From positions 4,836,001 through 4,900,000 of the forward strand of contig NZ_CP032155.1 in assembly GCF_008329905.1 (NCBI RefSeq): a DNA stretch of 64,000 nt, given 5' to 3'. Origin of the DNA: Mycobacterium sp. ELW1. Lineage in GTDB: Bacteria > Actinomycetota > Actinomycetes > Mycobacteriales > Mycobacteriaceae. A program made the position numbers and the translations under genes. The notes beneath the pieces are model-generated. The model saw only the letters and a list, made by a program, of their open reading frames with translations, did not search any database and was not told the DNA's origin. Positions 47,887-58,613 of the stretch are shown here, one piece after another; position 1 is the stretch's first letter; each line of letters starts with the position of its first letter.

Positions 47887-48912
47887 CTACGCGCGTCCCC
47901 GCACCCCGGAGTCGACGACCTTGACCGGCTTGTGCGGGTAACGCCGCTCGGCATGGGCCTTCGCCGCTGAATTGGGCAGCACGTAAAGGGTTTCCACTTT
48001 CTCCTGCAGCGGCCGTAACACCAGGTCCATGAAGCCCTTGCGGTCGTCCAGATAGGGTTCGATGACATCCTCGCCGGCCGGGCAGACCGCCAGGCAGTAG
48101 GCCGCTTTGTAGTTCGCCTTGAACGACAGGCTCTGCCACATCGACGCGTTTTCCGAATCGGTTACCCGCGAACGGAAGTCGGCCGCATCCTCGCTGTCCG
48201 CGATGGTCTGCGCCCAGTCGGTGAACCCACCCATGAACTCGCGGTAGTTGTGCACCGAGCAGGCCAGGAAGTCGAACTGGCCGTCTTTCTTGATGGCACC
48301 GACGGGGCAGGCCGCGACACAGAGCTTGCATTCGAGGCAGGGCGAATAGTCCAGTGGGGCACCGTAACTGCTGACCGGTGCGTCAACGAGAATCGTGGCC
48401 AGCAGCACGAAGTTGCCGAACTTGGGGTGGATGACGTTGCGGTGGATGCCCATCACACCCAGTCCCGCGGCCACCGCGACGGGCTTGTGGGCGACCACCC
48501 AGATCCGGCCCGGGTAGCGGTCCATCTCCATCGGAAATGTCGCCGAGGGGTTCAATGCCCGGTGGCCGGCATCCTCGAGGGCGCGGGTGATCCGGTGCGC
48601 GGCCTCGTTGATGATCTCCCCGCTGCGGTGGAACTCCTGATTGGCCACACTGCGCGCGACCGAGCGCACGTTGTCCCGGTTCATCCGGACCACCAGCGAG
48701 ATGTAACTTCGCGTGCCGGGCAGAGCGGCCTCGACGTGTACGCGTTCGCTGGCCAGGTCCGGATTGTCGACGGCGGCGAACGCCACGTCGTCGGCCCCGG
48801 CGGCCAGACAGACCTCGCGGAGCCAGTCGGCGTCGATCACGGGCGCCGGGGTGGGGCGCTGCCGGGCTCGCACCGCCTGCACGGTCGGATGGTCGGAGAG
48901 TCGAGGACGCAT
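47887..48912 (-). CDS. 4Fe-4S oxidoreductase, epoxyqueuosine-reductase/dehalogenase-like
   Basis: 341 aa from ATG 48912. Has a ferredoxin double-cluster motif CLECKLCVAACPVGAIKKDG and a second YCLAVCPAGEDVIEPY, of the QueG/reductive-dehalogenase-like group. The N-terminal part (DADWLREVCLAAGADDVAFA; MNRDNVRSVARSVANQEFHR) corresponds to the cobalamin-site domain in that group, but I cannot confirm cobalamin binding. It lacks the C-terminal HEAT-like domain of QueG and no queuosine gene is near, so another reduction is likely. A TACTAT -10-like hexamer 8 nt upstream suggests a leaderless mRNA. Confidence 0.82.
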   Translation of the reverse strand: MRPRLSDHPTVQAVRARQRPTPAPVIDADWLREVCLAAGADDVAFAAVDNPDLASERVHVEAALPGTRSYISLVVRMNRDNVRSVARSVANQEFHRSGEIINEAAHRITRALEDAGHRALNPSATFPMEMDRYPGRIWVVAHKPVAVAAGLGVMGIHRNVIHPKFGNFVLLATILVDAPVSSYGAPLDYSPCLECKLCVAACPVGAIKKDGQFDFLACSVHNYREFMGGFTDWAQTIADSEDAADFRSRVTDSENASMWQSLSFKANYKAAYCLAVCPAGEDVIEPYLDDRKGFMDLVLRPLQEKVETLYVLPNSAAKAHAERRYPHKPVKVVDSGVRGRA

Positions 48913-48918
48913 AGCTAG

Positions 48919-48934
48919 GTATAGTACTGCATAC
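48919..48934. promoter_or_regulatory. Near-palindromic promoter/operator before the 4Fe-4S gene
   Basis: GTAT-AGTACT-GC-ATAC: an imperfect palindrome around AGTACT, overlapping the minus-strand -10-like TACTAT (48921-48926). The divergent MFS gene begins 175 nt away. A TetR/MarR-type site is possible but not shown. Confidence 0.3.
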
Positions 48935-49086
48935 TCAGACTGTGCGGTGATCCGGACCACGCCGCTGCGCGGAATATTCATTACCTATGTAAAGTTGTTT
49001 CACGCCATGCTCTGTCTCCCCGCGTCCCCGCATCCCGTGTCGGCCACGCATCCCGCTCACGCAGCCGCGACCGGAGGGTTGAGCTG

Positions 49087-51105
49087 ATGCGCCAGGGACC
49101 GCTCGCGGGGCGCTATCCGGCCGTGGCCGCCATGGTCACCCTCGCCCTGATCCCCTACCTCGCGCTGTCTGCGGCGCTGGATCCGCTGGTGCCGATCATC
49201 TCTGAGCAGTTGCACATGACGACTCAGACGATGGCGCTGAGTTCTGGCCTGGGCAACGCGGCCTACGCCGTGGGCACGGTGCTCGCCGTGCAATTCGCGC
49301 AACATCTTCCGCAACGGCGCATGCTGCTCGCCTACGCCGTGGTGCTCGTCGTCGGATCGGTCATCGCGGCCGCCGCACCGAACGCCACCGCGTTCATCGC
49401 CGGCCACGTCCTGCAGGGCCTGGCGACCAGCATGCTGCTGATCGCCGCCGCTCCGCCGCTGACGATCGGCTTTCCGCGGGACAAGCTCCGCAACACCGCG
49501 GTCATCATGAACATGTGCGTGTTCGGCGCCGTCGCACTCGGGCCGTTCCTCGGCGGCGTCCAGGCCGAGTCGCACGCCTGGCGGCCGCTGTTCTGGATCG
49601 TCGCGGCCGTCGCACTGTTGGCTCTCGTCCTGGCGGCGCTGACATTCGACGACGCACCGCCCGCCGACCCGGAGGCGCCGCGCGATCTGAAGGCGATCGC
49701 GCTGGCCACCGTCGGATGTACTGCCGCGTTCGTCGGCGCAGCGCAGTTGAGCACCCACGAGATCTCCGACTTCGCCGTCACCGCACCGATGTTCGGCGGT
49801 CTGGCCCTGATCGTGGCGCTGATCGTGTACCAGTTCCGGGCGCACCGGCCGCTGCTGACCATCCGGACGATGTTGACCAGTGCGATCCCGGTGGCGGGCG
49901 TCGGCGTAGCACTGTTCGCCGCGGCCGCCTCGATCGCGGCAACCACGTTGACCGCAGCCGTGTTCATGCAGCACTTCAGCCCCGTCCAGGTGGGCCTGCT
50001 CTATCTGCCGGAACTGGGCGGCGCGATCGTCATGGCCGTGGTGTTCGGCGTCGTCATCAGCCGCCGCGCCATGCACTTCCTGCCGCTCGTCGGCATGGGC
50101 CTACTGGCGGCCGGCATCGCGGTGTTCCGGGTGTCACTACCGGCGAATATTCCTCTGGCACTTGTCGGTTCGGCGCTGACGGGTTTGGCATTGGGCGCCA
50201 CCGTCGCACCCGCGCTGTTCGTCGCCGGCTTCTCCCTGCGGTCCAACAGCCTGCAGCGCGTGTTTGCGATCATCGAATTGCTGCGCGCCGTCGCAGCATT
50301 CATGGTGGCCCCGATCTTCGCGCACCTCGCGACGCGCTACTCCGGGGATCTGTTGGAAGGCACCAACGTCGCACTGTGGGTGGGGTTCGCACTCGCGATC
50401 GGCGGCGCGGTGTTCGGGGTCGCCGTCTACGTGCTCAGCGGCGCCCGCCCACAGACACCGGATCTCGACGAGTTCCTCGACGGCGACTCCCCCGCGTGGT
50501 ACTCGCCCCCGCTGCTGGCGCGTCTACGCGGCCTGCCGCCCGAACCCCCGGTCATCGCCACTCAGCCTTCGGCGTCGCCCGTCGTGGACCGTCACCCGTC
50601 GCACGCGGGCGGCCCGGTGCTGTTCGCCTATGACGGTTCCGATCTGGCTCGCTATGCGATCACCCAAGCGGCGCAACAGCTTTCGCCCTACCGCGACGCC
50701 GTGGTGGTCTGCGTCTGGCAGCCGGTCGACGTGGGCTTCACCCCGAGCGATCACCGGCCGTTCGACGCCGACTGTGCCGGCGAGGTTCGCCGGGCCGCCG
50801 AGCAGACCGCCGCGCACGGCGCCACACTGGCGCGCGCGGCCGGGTTCGAGTCGTGCAGCCTGGCAATCGAAGCAGCTCCGACGTGGAAGGGCATCGTCGA
50901 AGCCGCGCATCAGCGCGGGGCCGGTCTGATCGTGCTCGGTCCACACCGGCGCAACGGTCTGCTCGGTCACCTGCAGGGCAGCGTCGCGGCGGCGGTCGTG
51001 TCCCACACCAGCATTCCGGTCCTGCTGGTCCCCCAGCCATCCGGCGACCGGGTGCCCGACTTGCCACCGATTCGTCAGGAAGCGGGAGTAGCCTCGGCGC
51101 GGTGA
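49087..51105 (+). CDS. MFS transporter fused to universal stress protein domain
   Basis: 672 aa. Residues 1-455 are a DHA-type major facilitator with 12-14 helices (motif C-like GPFLGGVQAE, and PLLTIRTMLTSAIPVAGVGV). Residues about 515-655 are a UspA-like domain: GPVLFAYDGSDLARYAITQA at its start and GLIVLGPHRRNGLLGHLQGS with the GxxG-9x-G(S/T)-like nucleotide loop, ending AAAVVSHTSIPVLLVPQP. The open frame is continuous, so this is a true fusion. A cytosolic ATP- or cAMP-sensing tail on an exporter is the simplest reading. The stop overlaps the next gene's GTG by 4 nt. Substrate unknown. Confidence 0.9.
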   Translation: MRQGPLAGRYPAVAAMVTLALIPYLALSAALDPLVPIISEQLHMTTQTMALSSGLGNAAYAVGTVLAVQFAQHLPQRRMLLAYAVVLVVGSVIAAAAPNATAFIAGHVLQGLATSMLLIAAAPPLTIGFPRDKLRNTAVIMNMCVFGAVALGPFLGGVQAESHAWRPLFWIVAAVALLALVLAALTFDDAPPADPEAPRDLKAIALATVGCTAAFVGAAQLSTHEISDFAVTAPMFGGLALIVALIVYQFRAHRPLLTIRTMLTSAIPVAGVGVALFAAAASIAATTLTAAVFMQHFSPVQVGLLYLPELGGAIVMAVVFGVVISRRAMHFLPLVGMGLLAAGIAVFRVSLPANIPLALVGSALTGLALGATVAPALFVAGFSLRSNSLQRVFAIIELLRAVAAFMVAPIFAHLATRYSGDLLEGTNVALWVGFALAIGGAVFGVAVYVLSGARPQTPDLDEFLDGDSPAWYSPPLLARLRGLPPEPPVIATQPSASPVVDRHPSHAGGPVLFAYDGSDLARYAITQAAQQLSPYRDAVVVCVWQPVDVGFTPSDHRPFDADCAGEVRRAAEQTAAHGATLARAAGFESCSLAIEAAPTWKGIVEAAHQRGAGLIVLGPHRRNGLLGHLQGSVAAAVVSHTSIPVLLVPQPSGDRVPDLPPIRQEAGVASAR

Positions 51106-51752
51106 ACACCCTGCGCGATCCCGCGGTGGCAGCGGCCATCGATCGTATGTATGCCGAAGCAAGCGGGCAGATGGCGCAGCTTTACGAGCGCGGCGCCCAG
51201 TTGCGGGCGGCCAAGACCGCGCAGGAACGCGCCGATGCGTTCAGCGACTTCTATCTTCCGGTGACCCCCGAGTCGGGCCAATTGCTCTACACGCTGGTCC
51301 GCGCGACCCGGCCGGCACTCGTGGTGGAGTTCGGAACGTCGTTGGGGCTCTCCACAATTCATCTGGCCAGCGCGGTTCGGGACAACGGCACCGGGCGGGT
51401 GGTGACCACCGAGCTCAGCGCTGCCAAGGTCGCTGCGGCCACGTCGACCTTCGCCGAGGTCGGACTGGACGATCTGATCACCGTGCTGGCGGGCGATGCC
51501 ATACAGACGCTCGCCACCATCGACGAGCCGGTGGGGTTCGTCCTGCTCGACGGCTGGAAGGACCTGTACGTCCCGGTCGTTCAGGTGCTGGAGCCTCGGC
51601 TCGGCGACGGAGCGCTGGTGGTCGCCGACAACACCGGACTCGCCGACGCGCAGCCATACGTCGACTACATCCGCGACCCCGCGAATGGTTATGTCGGCGT
51701 GAGCTTTCCGGTGCGCGACTCCGATGCGATGGAGATCAGCTGCCGGGCCTGA
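51102..51752 (+). CDS. SAM-dependent O-methyltransferase (class I, caffeoyl-CoA type)
   Basis: 216 aa from GTG 51102. Rossmann-like methyltransferase: PESGQLLYTLVRATRPALVV, EFGTSLGLSTIHLASAV (SAM loop), TTELSAAKVAAATSTFAEVG, and the metal-binding LLDGWKDLYVPV and VVADNTGLADAQPYVDYIRD. Coupled to the MFS-USP gene by a 4-nt overlap, so the enzyme may modify a compound that the transporter exports. That link is inference. Confidence 0.9.
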   Translation: MNTLRDPAVAAAIDRMYAEASGQMAQLYERGAQLRAAKTAQERADAFSDFYLPVTPESGQLLYTLVRATRPALVVEFGTSLGLSTIHLASAVRDNGTGRVVTTELSAAKVAAATSTFAEVGLDDLITVLAGDAIQTLATIDEPVGFVLLDGWKDLYVPVVQVLEPRLGDGALVVADNTGLADAQPYVDYIRDPANGYVGVSFPVRDSDAMEISCRA

Positions 51753-51759
51753 GCAAGGG

Positions 51760-53394
51760 TTAGGTGACCAGCGCGACCGAGTTGGCGCGACGCAGCTTGC
51801 CCGACGGCGTCTTCGGAATGGTGCCCGGCCCGAGGACCACGACATTGCGCGGACGCACGTCGACCTCGGCAACCACCTCGTGTGCCACCTCGTGCTCGAT
51901 GCGGCGCACCGCGGCGGGATCCTGCCAGGCGTTGGATTCGACGGCCACCGCGAAGGTCTCGCGGGAGTGACCGGCATCGAGGCGCACCGCGACAGCACAG
52001 CCGGGGCGCACCCCTTCCACCCGTCCTGCAGCCCGCTCGATGTCGGTCGGGTAGATGTTGCGGCCGGCCATGATGATGACGTCCTTGACCCGGCCGCACA
52101 CCACGACGTGACCGTTCTCCAGCAGGTAGCCGAGGTCGCCGGTGTCGTACCAGCCGCACTCGTCCTGGGCGGGCACGAAGCCGCCCATGGTGATGTAGCC
52201 GGGGGTCAGCGACTCGCCGCGCAGCTCGATGATGCCGACACCGCGGGCCGGCAGCACGTTGCCGTCCTCGTCGACGATCCGCGCCTCGAGGTCCTTGAGC
52301 AGCGGACCGAGCGTGGCAAGCCGGCGGGTGTTGCCCTTCGCCGCGGGGACGGCGCGGCGCAGTGCCGCCAGCAGATCGGCGTCGACCTCGTCGACAACCA
52401 GCCCGGCGCCGCACTCGGAGAACGAGACCGCCAGCGTGGTCTCGGCCATGCCGTAGGCCGGCAGGATGGCCTCGGGCTGGAGGCCGAAGGGCTTACCGGC
52501 GTCCAGCAGGTCCTCGACGTCGGCCGGGTCGACGGGCTCGGCGCCGGACAGGGCGAAGCGCAGCGTGGACAGGTCGAACTCGCCGGGCTTGGCCTGACGG
52601 CGCAGGCGCTTGGCGAACAACGCGTACGCGAAGTTCGGCGCCGCGGTCATGGTGCCCTTGTACTTGTCGATGAGCTTGGCCCACAGCAGGGTGTCGCGCA
52701 GGAAGTCCATCGGCGTGACCTTGACCAGCTCCGCACCGAAGTACATGGGGATGGTCAGGAACCCGACCATGCCCATGTCGTGGAAGCAGGGCAACCAGCT
52801 GACCATGACATCTTTTTCGATGTCGTACTTGGCCCCGATGAACATCGCCTCGGCGTTGGAGTGGATGTTGCGGTGCGTGATGATGACGGCCTTGGGCGAG
52901 CCGGTCGACCCGGAGGTCAACTGCATCAGCGCGACGTCGTCTTCGGAGGTCTCGACCGGGTCGACGGGCTCGGCGGCCAGCAGCGCCTCCACCGTGAGCA
53001 CCTTCACCCCGCGCTCTTCGAGCACCGGCACCGCGACGAGGAACGGGTCGGAGACGATGACGGCCTTGGCCTCGATCATGTCGATGACCGTCGCGGTGTC
53101 CTTGGCCCACTGCTCCAGGTCGGTACGCGGAGTGGGCTGGTGCAGCATGGTCAGGCTGGCGCCGCGCATCCAGAGCGCCTGCGCGGTCGGCGCGATCTCC
53201 ACCGGAGCGCCGGCCAGCACGCCGACTGCGTCGCCGAGGCCGATGCCGGCTTCCGCCAGGCCGCCCGCGATGCGACGGGCCCGCTCGTGCACCTCACGCC
53301 AGGTGTGCCGAACCGGCTCGTGCGGTTCCCCGGTGACCATGCCCTTACTGCTGGTCAAGGCACTGTGGAACATCTTGTCGGTGAAACGGCTCAC
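51760..53394 (-). CDS. pks16: Fatty-acid/acyl-AMP ligase (Pks16-like)
   Basis: 544 aa from GTG 53394, the same length I recall for M. tuberculosis Pks16 (Rv1013); GAGGAGG lies 5 nt upstream. Despite the name it is an acyl-adenylating enzyme, not a polyketide synthase. A3 motif [19 protein letters not shown]5 [15 protein letters not shown]7 [14 protein letters not shown]8 [20 protein letters not shown] and the A10 Lys in [13 protein letters not shown] are intact. It activates a fatty acid as acyl-AMP; the acceptor is not evident from the neighbours. Confidence 0.9.
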   Translation of the reverse strand: MSRFTDKMFHSALTSSKGMVTGEPHEPVRHTWREVHERARRIAGGLAEAGIGLGDAVGVLAGAPVEIAPTAQALWMRGASLTMLHQPTPRTDLEQWAKDTATVIDMIEAKAVIVSDPFLVAVPVLEERGVKVLTVEALLAAEPVDPVETSEDDVALMQLTSGSTGSPKAVIITHRNIHSNAEAMFIGAKYDIEKDVMVSWLPCFHDMGMVGFLTIPMYFGAELVKVTPMDFLRDTLLWAKLIDKYKGTMTAAPNFAYALFAKRLRRQAKPGEFDLSTLRFALSGAEPVDPADVEDLLDAGKPFGLQPEAILPAYGMAETTLAVSFSECGAGLVVDEVDADLLAALRRAVPAAKGNTRRLATLGPLLKDLEARIVDEDGNVLPARGVGIIELRGESLTPGYITMGGFVPAQDECGWYDTGDLGYLLENGHVVVCGRVKDVIIMAGRNIYPTDIERAAGRVEGVRPGCAVAVRLDAGHSRETFAVAVESNAWQDPAAVRRIEHEVAHEVVAEVDVRPRNVVVLGPGTIPKTPSGKLRRANSVALVT

Positions 53395-53767
53395 GACGAC
53401 CTCCTCGGCATCCGGAGCTGGCTGATCAGCGACGTTGGGGATGAAGCGAACGCCCTGTATTTCATGCTCCACCGGCCAGAACGCCCTGCATAGGAGGCAC
53501 GCCAGTACGACTGGGGAGCGGTTCGATCTCGAAATGGTGATGATGCGACGACAGCGTCGGTACCGCCGGTCCATCGCCCGCCCCGGACCGGGGTGGGCGA
53601 TTCATATGGATGCAGTACCAGGCCGCTAGTTGTCACCGTCAATCATCTTAAACTCCCCTTAAGTTACCGCCAAGTTTTACGGCCTAATGAGAAGCGCGTC
53701 ACAGTTGACGGAGGGCTGGGGGTACCCCCGGCCGCAGGCGAGGGGGGAGCGCAGCGACCCGGGAAGA
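53395..53767. other. 373-nt intergenic region between acyl-AMP ligase and ispE
   Basis: No gene seen. It holds the ribosome site and upstream region of the ligase (53395-53640), an AT-richer stretch (53640-53690) with CTTAAG-type palindromes, and at 53718-53764 a GC-rich palindromic repeat (separate entry). I see no convincing promoter hexamers. Confidence 0.6.
53718..53764. repeat. Actinobacterial-type GGGGGTACCCCC palindromic repeat
   Basis: A perfect 12-bp palindrome GGGGGTACCCCC (53718-53729) followed by a GC-rich arm CGCAGGCGAGGGGGGAGCGC and AGCGACCCGGG. Sequences of this build recur between genes in many mycobacterial genomes, from memory. It lies just downstream of ispE and may act as a terminator stem or a mobile REP-like unit. 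Confidence 0.45.
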
Positions 53768-54721
53768 CTAGGCCGGCTGGCCCGGCACGATCCGGGCGCC
53801 CTGAACCGGCCCGCTGGCCACCCGGACGGTGCGGCACACATCGGCGCCGGCCAGTTCGGTGCCCACATCCACGGCGGCCGACGCCGACTCGCACAGGAAC
53901 GCACACGTCGGCCCGGATCCAGAGACGATGCCGGCCAGTGCGCCTGCTTCGGCACCGGCCCGCAGAGTCCGGCGCAGTCCGGGATTGAGGCTCAGCGCCG
54001 CCGCCTGCAGGTCGTTGCCCAGCAGGGGGGCCAGCTCGCGCGGGTTGCCGCCGGCCAGAGCGCCCAGCAGCGGCTCGGGATCGCTCAACCTCGGCGGATC
54101 GCCCGCTTCGCGGAGCCGGTCGATCTCCCGATAGACCTGCGCCGTGGACAGTCCGTCCTGGCCGAACGCCAACACCCAGTGAAACGTGTTGCGGGCCAAC
54201 ACCGTCGCCAGTTCTTCGCCTCGACCGGTGCCCAGCGCCGTGCCGCCGTGCAGGGCGAACGGGACGTCGCTTCCCAGTTGGGCGGCCAGGGCGTGCAGGT
54301 CGCGGCGCGGCACGCCCAGCTCCCACAGATTGTTCATCGCGACCAGAACCGCCGCGGCGTCGGCACTGCCGCCGGCCATCCCACCGGCCACCGGGATCGA
54401 CTTCTCGATGGTGATCTCCACGTCGGGCGCGCGTCCGATGTGTTCGGCCATCAGCTCGGCGGCCTGCCAGGCGATATTGGTCTCGTCGACGGGCAGCTGA
54501 TCAGCACCCTCCCCGACCACCCGCAGGGACAAGACATCGGCGTTGCGCACCGTCACCTCGTCGACCAGAGACACGGCATGGAAGACGGTGGCGAGTTCGT
54601 GAAAGCCGTCGGCGCGGCGGTCACCGACCTCCAGGTACAGGTTCACCTTGCCCGGCACGCGCACGGTCACCGATCCGGTCGGCACCCATTCGGCAGCGAT
54701 AGAACCGTTGGACGAGGACAC
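53768..54721 (-). CDS. ispE: 4-diphosphocytidyl-2-C-methyl-D-erythritol kinase
   Basis: 317 aa, GTG start. GHMP kinase of the MEP isoprenoid pathway; phosphorylates CDP-ME. N-terminal [20 protein letters not shown] with the catalytic Lys region, the ATP loop [20 protein letters not shown], and the C-terminal [17 protein letters not shown]. In M. tuberculosis it follows ksgA in one operon (Rv1010-Rv1011); here a kinase gene on the other strand stands between, so ispE must have its own promoter. Confidence 0.95.
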   Translation of the reverse strand: MSSSNGSIAAEWVPTGSVTVRVPGKVNLYLEVGDRRADGFHELATVFHAVSLVDEVTVRNADVLSLRVVGEGADQLPVDETNIAWQAAELMAEHIGRAPDVEITIEKSIPVAGGMAGGSADAAAVLVAMNNLWELGVPRRDLHALAAQLGSDVPFALHGGTALGTGRGEELATVLARNTFHWVLAFGQDGLSTAQVYREIDRLREAGDPPRLSDPEPLLGALAGGNPRELAPLLGNDLQAAALSLNPGLRRTLRAGAEAGALAGIVSGSGPTCAFLCESASAAVDVGTELAGADVCRTVRVASGPVQGARIVPGQPA

Positions 54722-54776
54722 CGCACGAGACTATCGCGCCCTGCCCAATTCGCCCGGCCGTCGACGACCCGCGCTC

Positions 54777-54782
54777 TAGGGT
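54777..54782 (+). promoter_or_regulatory. Candidate -10 for the Ser/Thr kinase
   Basis: TAGGGT, fitting TANNNT, 6 nt before the GTG at 54789; predicts a leaderless kinase mRNA. The ispE start is 67 nt away on the other strand. Confidence 0.4.
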
Positions 54783-54788
54783 CGAACC

Positions 54789-55591
54789 GTGACGCATCCC
54801 GGGCAGTCGGTCGCGGGCTACGTCGTCGAAAGCGAGCTGGGCCGCGGCGGCGAGGCCGCCGTCTATCTGGCCCGCGGGATCGGTCGTACACCGGAACTGG
54901 TCGCGCTGAAGGTGCTCGACGATGACCACCGCACCCCGGCGAGCATCGCCCGGCTGGCCCGCGAGTACCGCATCGCCGAGCGGCTGCGCCACCGCCATAT
55001 CGTCACCGTCTACGACCACGGCCCGCACTGGCTGACCATGCAATACGTCGACGGCGGCGTCGTCACCCGGCTGACCTCGCTGGCGGCCCGGCTGCACGCC
55101 CTCGGCCAGATTGCTGCCGCACTCGACCACGCCCACCACGACGGCATCGTGCACAGCGATGTCAAGCCTGCGAATATTCTTGTGCACCAAGACTTTTCCC
55201 GGCACGGCGCGGTTCTCATCGACTTCGGCGTGGCGCACATCCTCGCCGAGGATGTCTGGCACCGGCCCGCCCAGGTGGTGACGTCACTGCCCTACGCCGC
55301 ACCCGAACTGCTGCAGGGGCGGCTCCCCCAAGCGGCGACCGACGAGTACGCGCTGGCCTGCACCGCCCTGGAATTGCTCACCGGCGCACCGCCGTTCGCG
55401 GGCGACAATCCGATGGCGCTGATGGACGCACACGTGCACAGTCCGCCGCCAGAGGTGTCGACGCGGATCCCCTGGCTGACGAGGTCGTTCGACATCGTTA
55501 TGGCCAGAGCCATCGCCAAAGATCCAGACCGGCGATACCCGTCATGCACCGAACTGGTGCAGCACCTCACCGAGGCAGTGCGAAGCGGCGC

Positions 55592-55604
<13 letters not shown>
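54789..55604 (+). CDS. Small soluble Ser/Thr protein kinase (non-RD)
   Basis: 271 aa, kinase domain only, with no membrane helix or sensor domain. Gly loop [15 protein letters not shown] (residues 16-30), ATP-binding Lys41 (VALKVLD), catalytic loop [10 protein letters not shown] with Asp124 and Lys126, Mg-binding DFGVA at 145-149, and APELLQG. The usual Arg before the catalytic Asp is Ser, so it is a non-RD kinase, probably not controlled by activation-loop phosphorylation. It lies antisense between ispE and ksgA, its last 13 nt overlapping the ksgA end. Targets unknown; mycobacterial Pkn kinases regulate cell-wall enzymes. Confidence 0.9.
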
Positions 55605-57639
<2,035 letters not shown>

Positions 57640-57649
57640 CTAAGCACTT

Positions 57650-57681
57650 AAAAAGCAACAGGGGCGCCAATGTGGCTCCCC
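57650..57681 (-). terminator. Terminator-like hairpin in the rpfB leader (putative attenuator)
   Basis: On the minus strand an 8-bp stem GGGGAGCC / GGCGCCCC (one A.G mismatch, 5-nt loop; 57661-57681) is followed 6 nt later by a five-U run (57650-57654), all within the 126-nt tatD-rpfB gap and 26 nt before the rpfB start. An RNA switch with terminator/antiterminator folding has been reported in the M. tuberculosis rpfB leader; this could be its equivalent, or just the tatD terminator. Confidence 0.5.
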
Positions 57682-57750
57682 TTTGATCACAAGACGGTAA
57701 CGAACCATCCCGGCCCGGAGCAACCCGGGGCCGCCGCTCTCAACAGACCC

Positions 57751-58587
57751 TTAGAGACCGTAGACCCGCCGTGCGGTGTCCGAAGACTGCTCAGCCAGCA
57801 ACTCCGCCGGGCGCCCGACGACCTCGGCCAGCGCACGCACCGTGTAGGGCAGGCAGTACGGCTCGTTGGGTGCCCCGCGATAGGGGTGCGGGGTCAGGAA
57901 CGGGGCGTCGGTCTCGACCAGGAGCTGCCCCGGCGGGATCAGCGTCGCCGCCTCGCGCAGGTCACGGGCGTTCTTGAAGCTGACCGTCCCGGACAGGCTG
58001 AGCACCCACCCGGCGGCGACGCAGGACCGGGCCATCTCGGGGCCCGAGGAGAAGCAGTGGAAGATGACCGTCTCGGGGGCCCCTTCGGCACGCAGCACGT
58101 CGAGCACCTCGGCGTCGGCGTCGCGGTTGTGGATCATCAGCGGCTTACCCGTGCGCTTGGCCAGGTCGATGTGCCAGGCGAACGATTCTCGCTGAGCCGA
58201 AGGTTCGGCACAGCCGTCGAGCTTGCCCGGCCAGTACAAGTCCATCCCGGTCTCCCCGACCGCCACCACCCGCTCGGTGGACGCCAGCTGTTCCAGCTCG
58301 GTGCGGGCGTCGTCGGTCAGCGCATCGGCGCGGGTCGGATGCAGCGCCACCGCGGCGTAGACGCGCGGATCCCAGGTGGCTGCCTCGGCGGCCCAGCGGG
58401 CGGCGTCGAGATCGTCGGCGATCGTCACCGCAGCCAGCACCCCGGCGGCGTTCGCGCGGTCCATGATCGCGAGGACCTCGTCGGCGTCACGGGCGCCGCA
58501 CGCGTCCAGATGGGTGTGCGCGTCGATCAGCGGCGTCAGCGGTAGAGGTGGCGGAGGTGGCTCCCGCCTCTTCTCATGGTTCCCCAC
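57751..58587 (-). CDS. tatD: TatD-family metal-dependent hydrolase (DNase)
   Basis: 278 aa, GTG start. TIM-barrel amidohydrolase with [12 protein letters not shown] (metal-binding HxH), [10 protein letters not shown] (Glu), [15 protein letters not shown] and [13 protein letters not shown] (His), and [20 protein letters not shown]. The family has 3'-5' DNase and D-aminoacyl or repair roles. It starts 26 nt from the divergent metG; a TAAGGT hexamer 6 nt before its GTG suggests a leaderless mRNA. Followed by rpfB. Confidence 0.93.
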   Translation of the reverse strand: MGNHEKRREPPPPPLPLTPLIDAHTHLDACGARDADEVLAIMDRANAAGVLAAVTIADDLDAARWAAEAATWDPRVYAAVALHPTRADALTDDARTELEQLASTERVVAVGETGMDLYWPGKLDGCAEPSAQRESFAWHIDLAKRTGKPLMIHNRDADAEVLDVLRAEGAPETVIFHCFSSGPEMARSCVAAGWVLSLSGTVSFKNARDLREAATLIPPGQLLVETDAPFLTPHPYRGAPNEPYCLPYTVRALAEVVGRPAELLAEQSSDTARRVYGL

Positions 58588-58593
58588 GCCAAC

Positions 58594-58603
58594 ACCTTAG
58601 GGT
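58594..58603. promoter_or_regulatory. Overlapping back-to-back -10 hexamers of tatD and metG
   Basis: The minus strand reads TAAGGT (58594-58599, 6 nt before the tatD GTG) and the plus strand TAGGGT (58598-58603, 10 nt before the metG ATG). Both fit TANNNT and share two bases, so two polymerases could not bind at once. Confidence 0.4.
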
Positions 58604-58613
58604 GAACATTCAA

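Noticed and set aside
48913..48981. Upstream extension of the 4Fe-4S oxidoreductase to 48981
   Set aside because: The added 23 residues lack similarity and cross the promoter-like palindrome; ATG 48912 with a -10 at 8 nt fits better.
51724..53493. 589-codon plus-strand open frame
   Set aside because: Antisense to the acyl-AMP ligase, Asp/Arg/Val-rich low-complexity translation, no start context.
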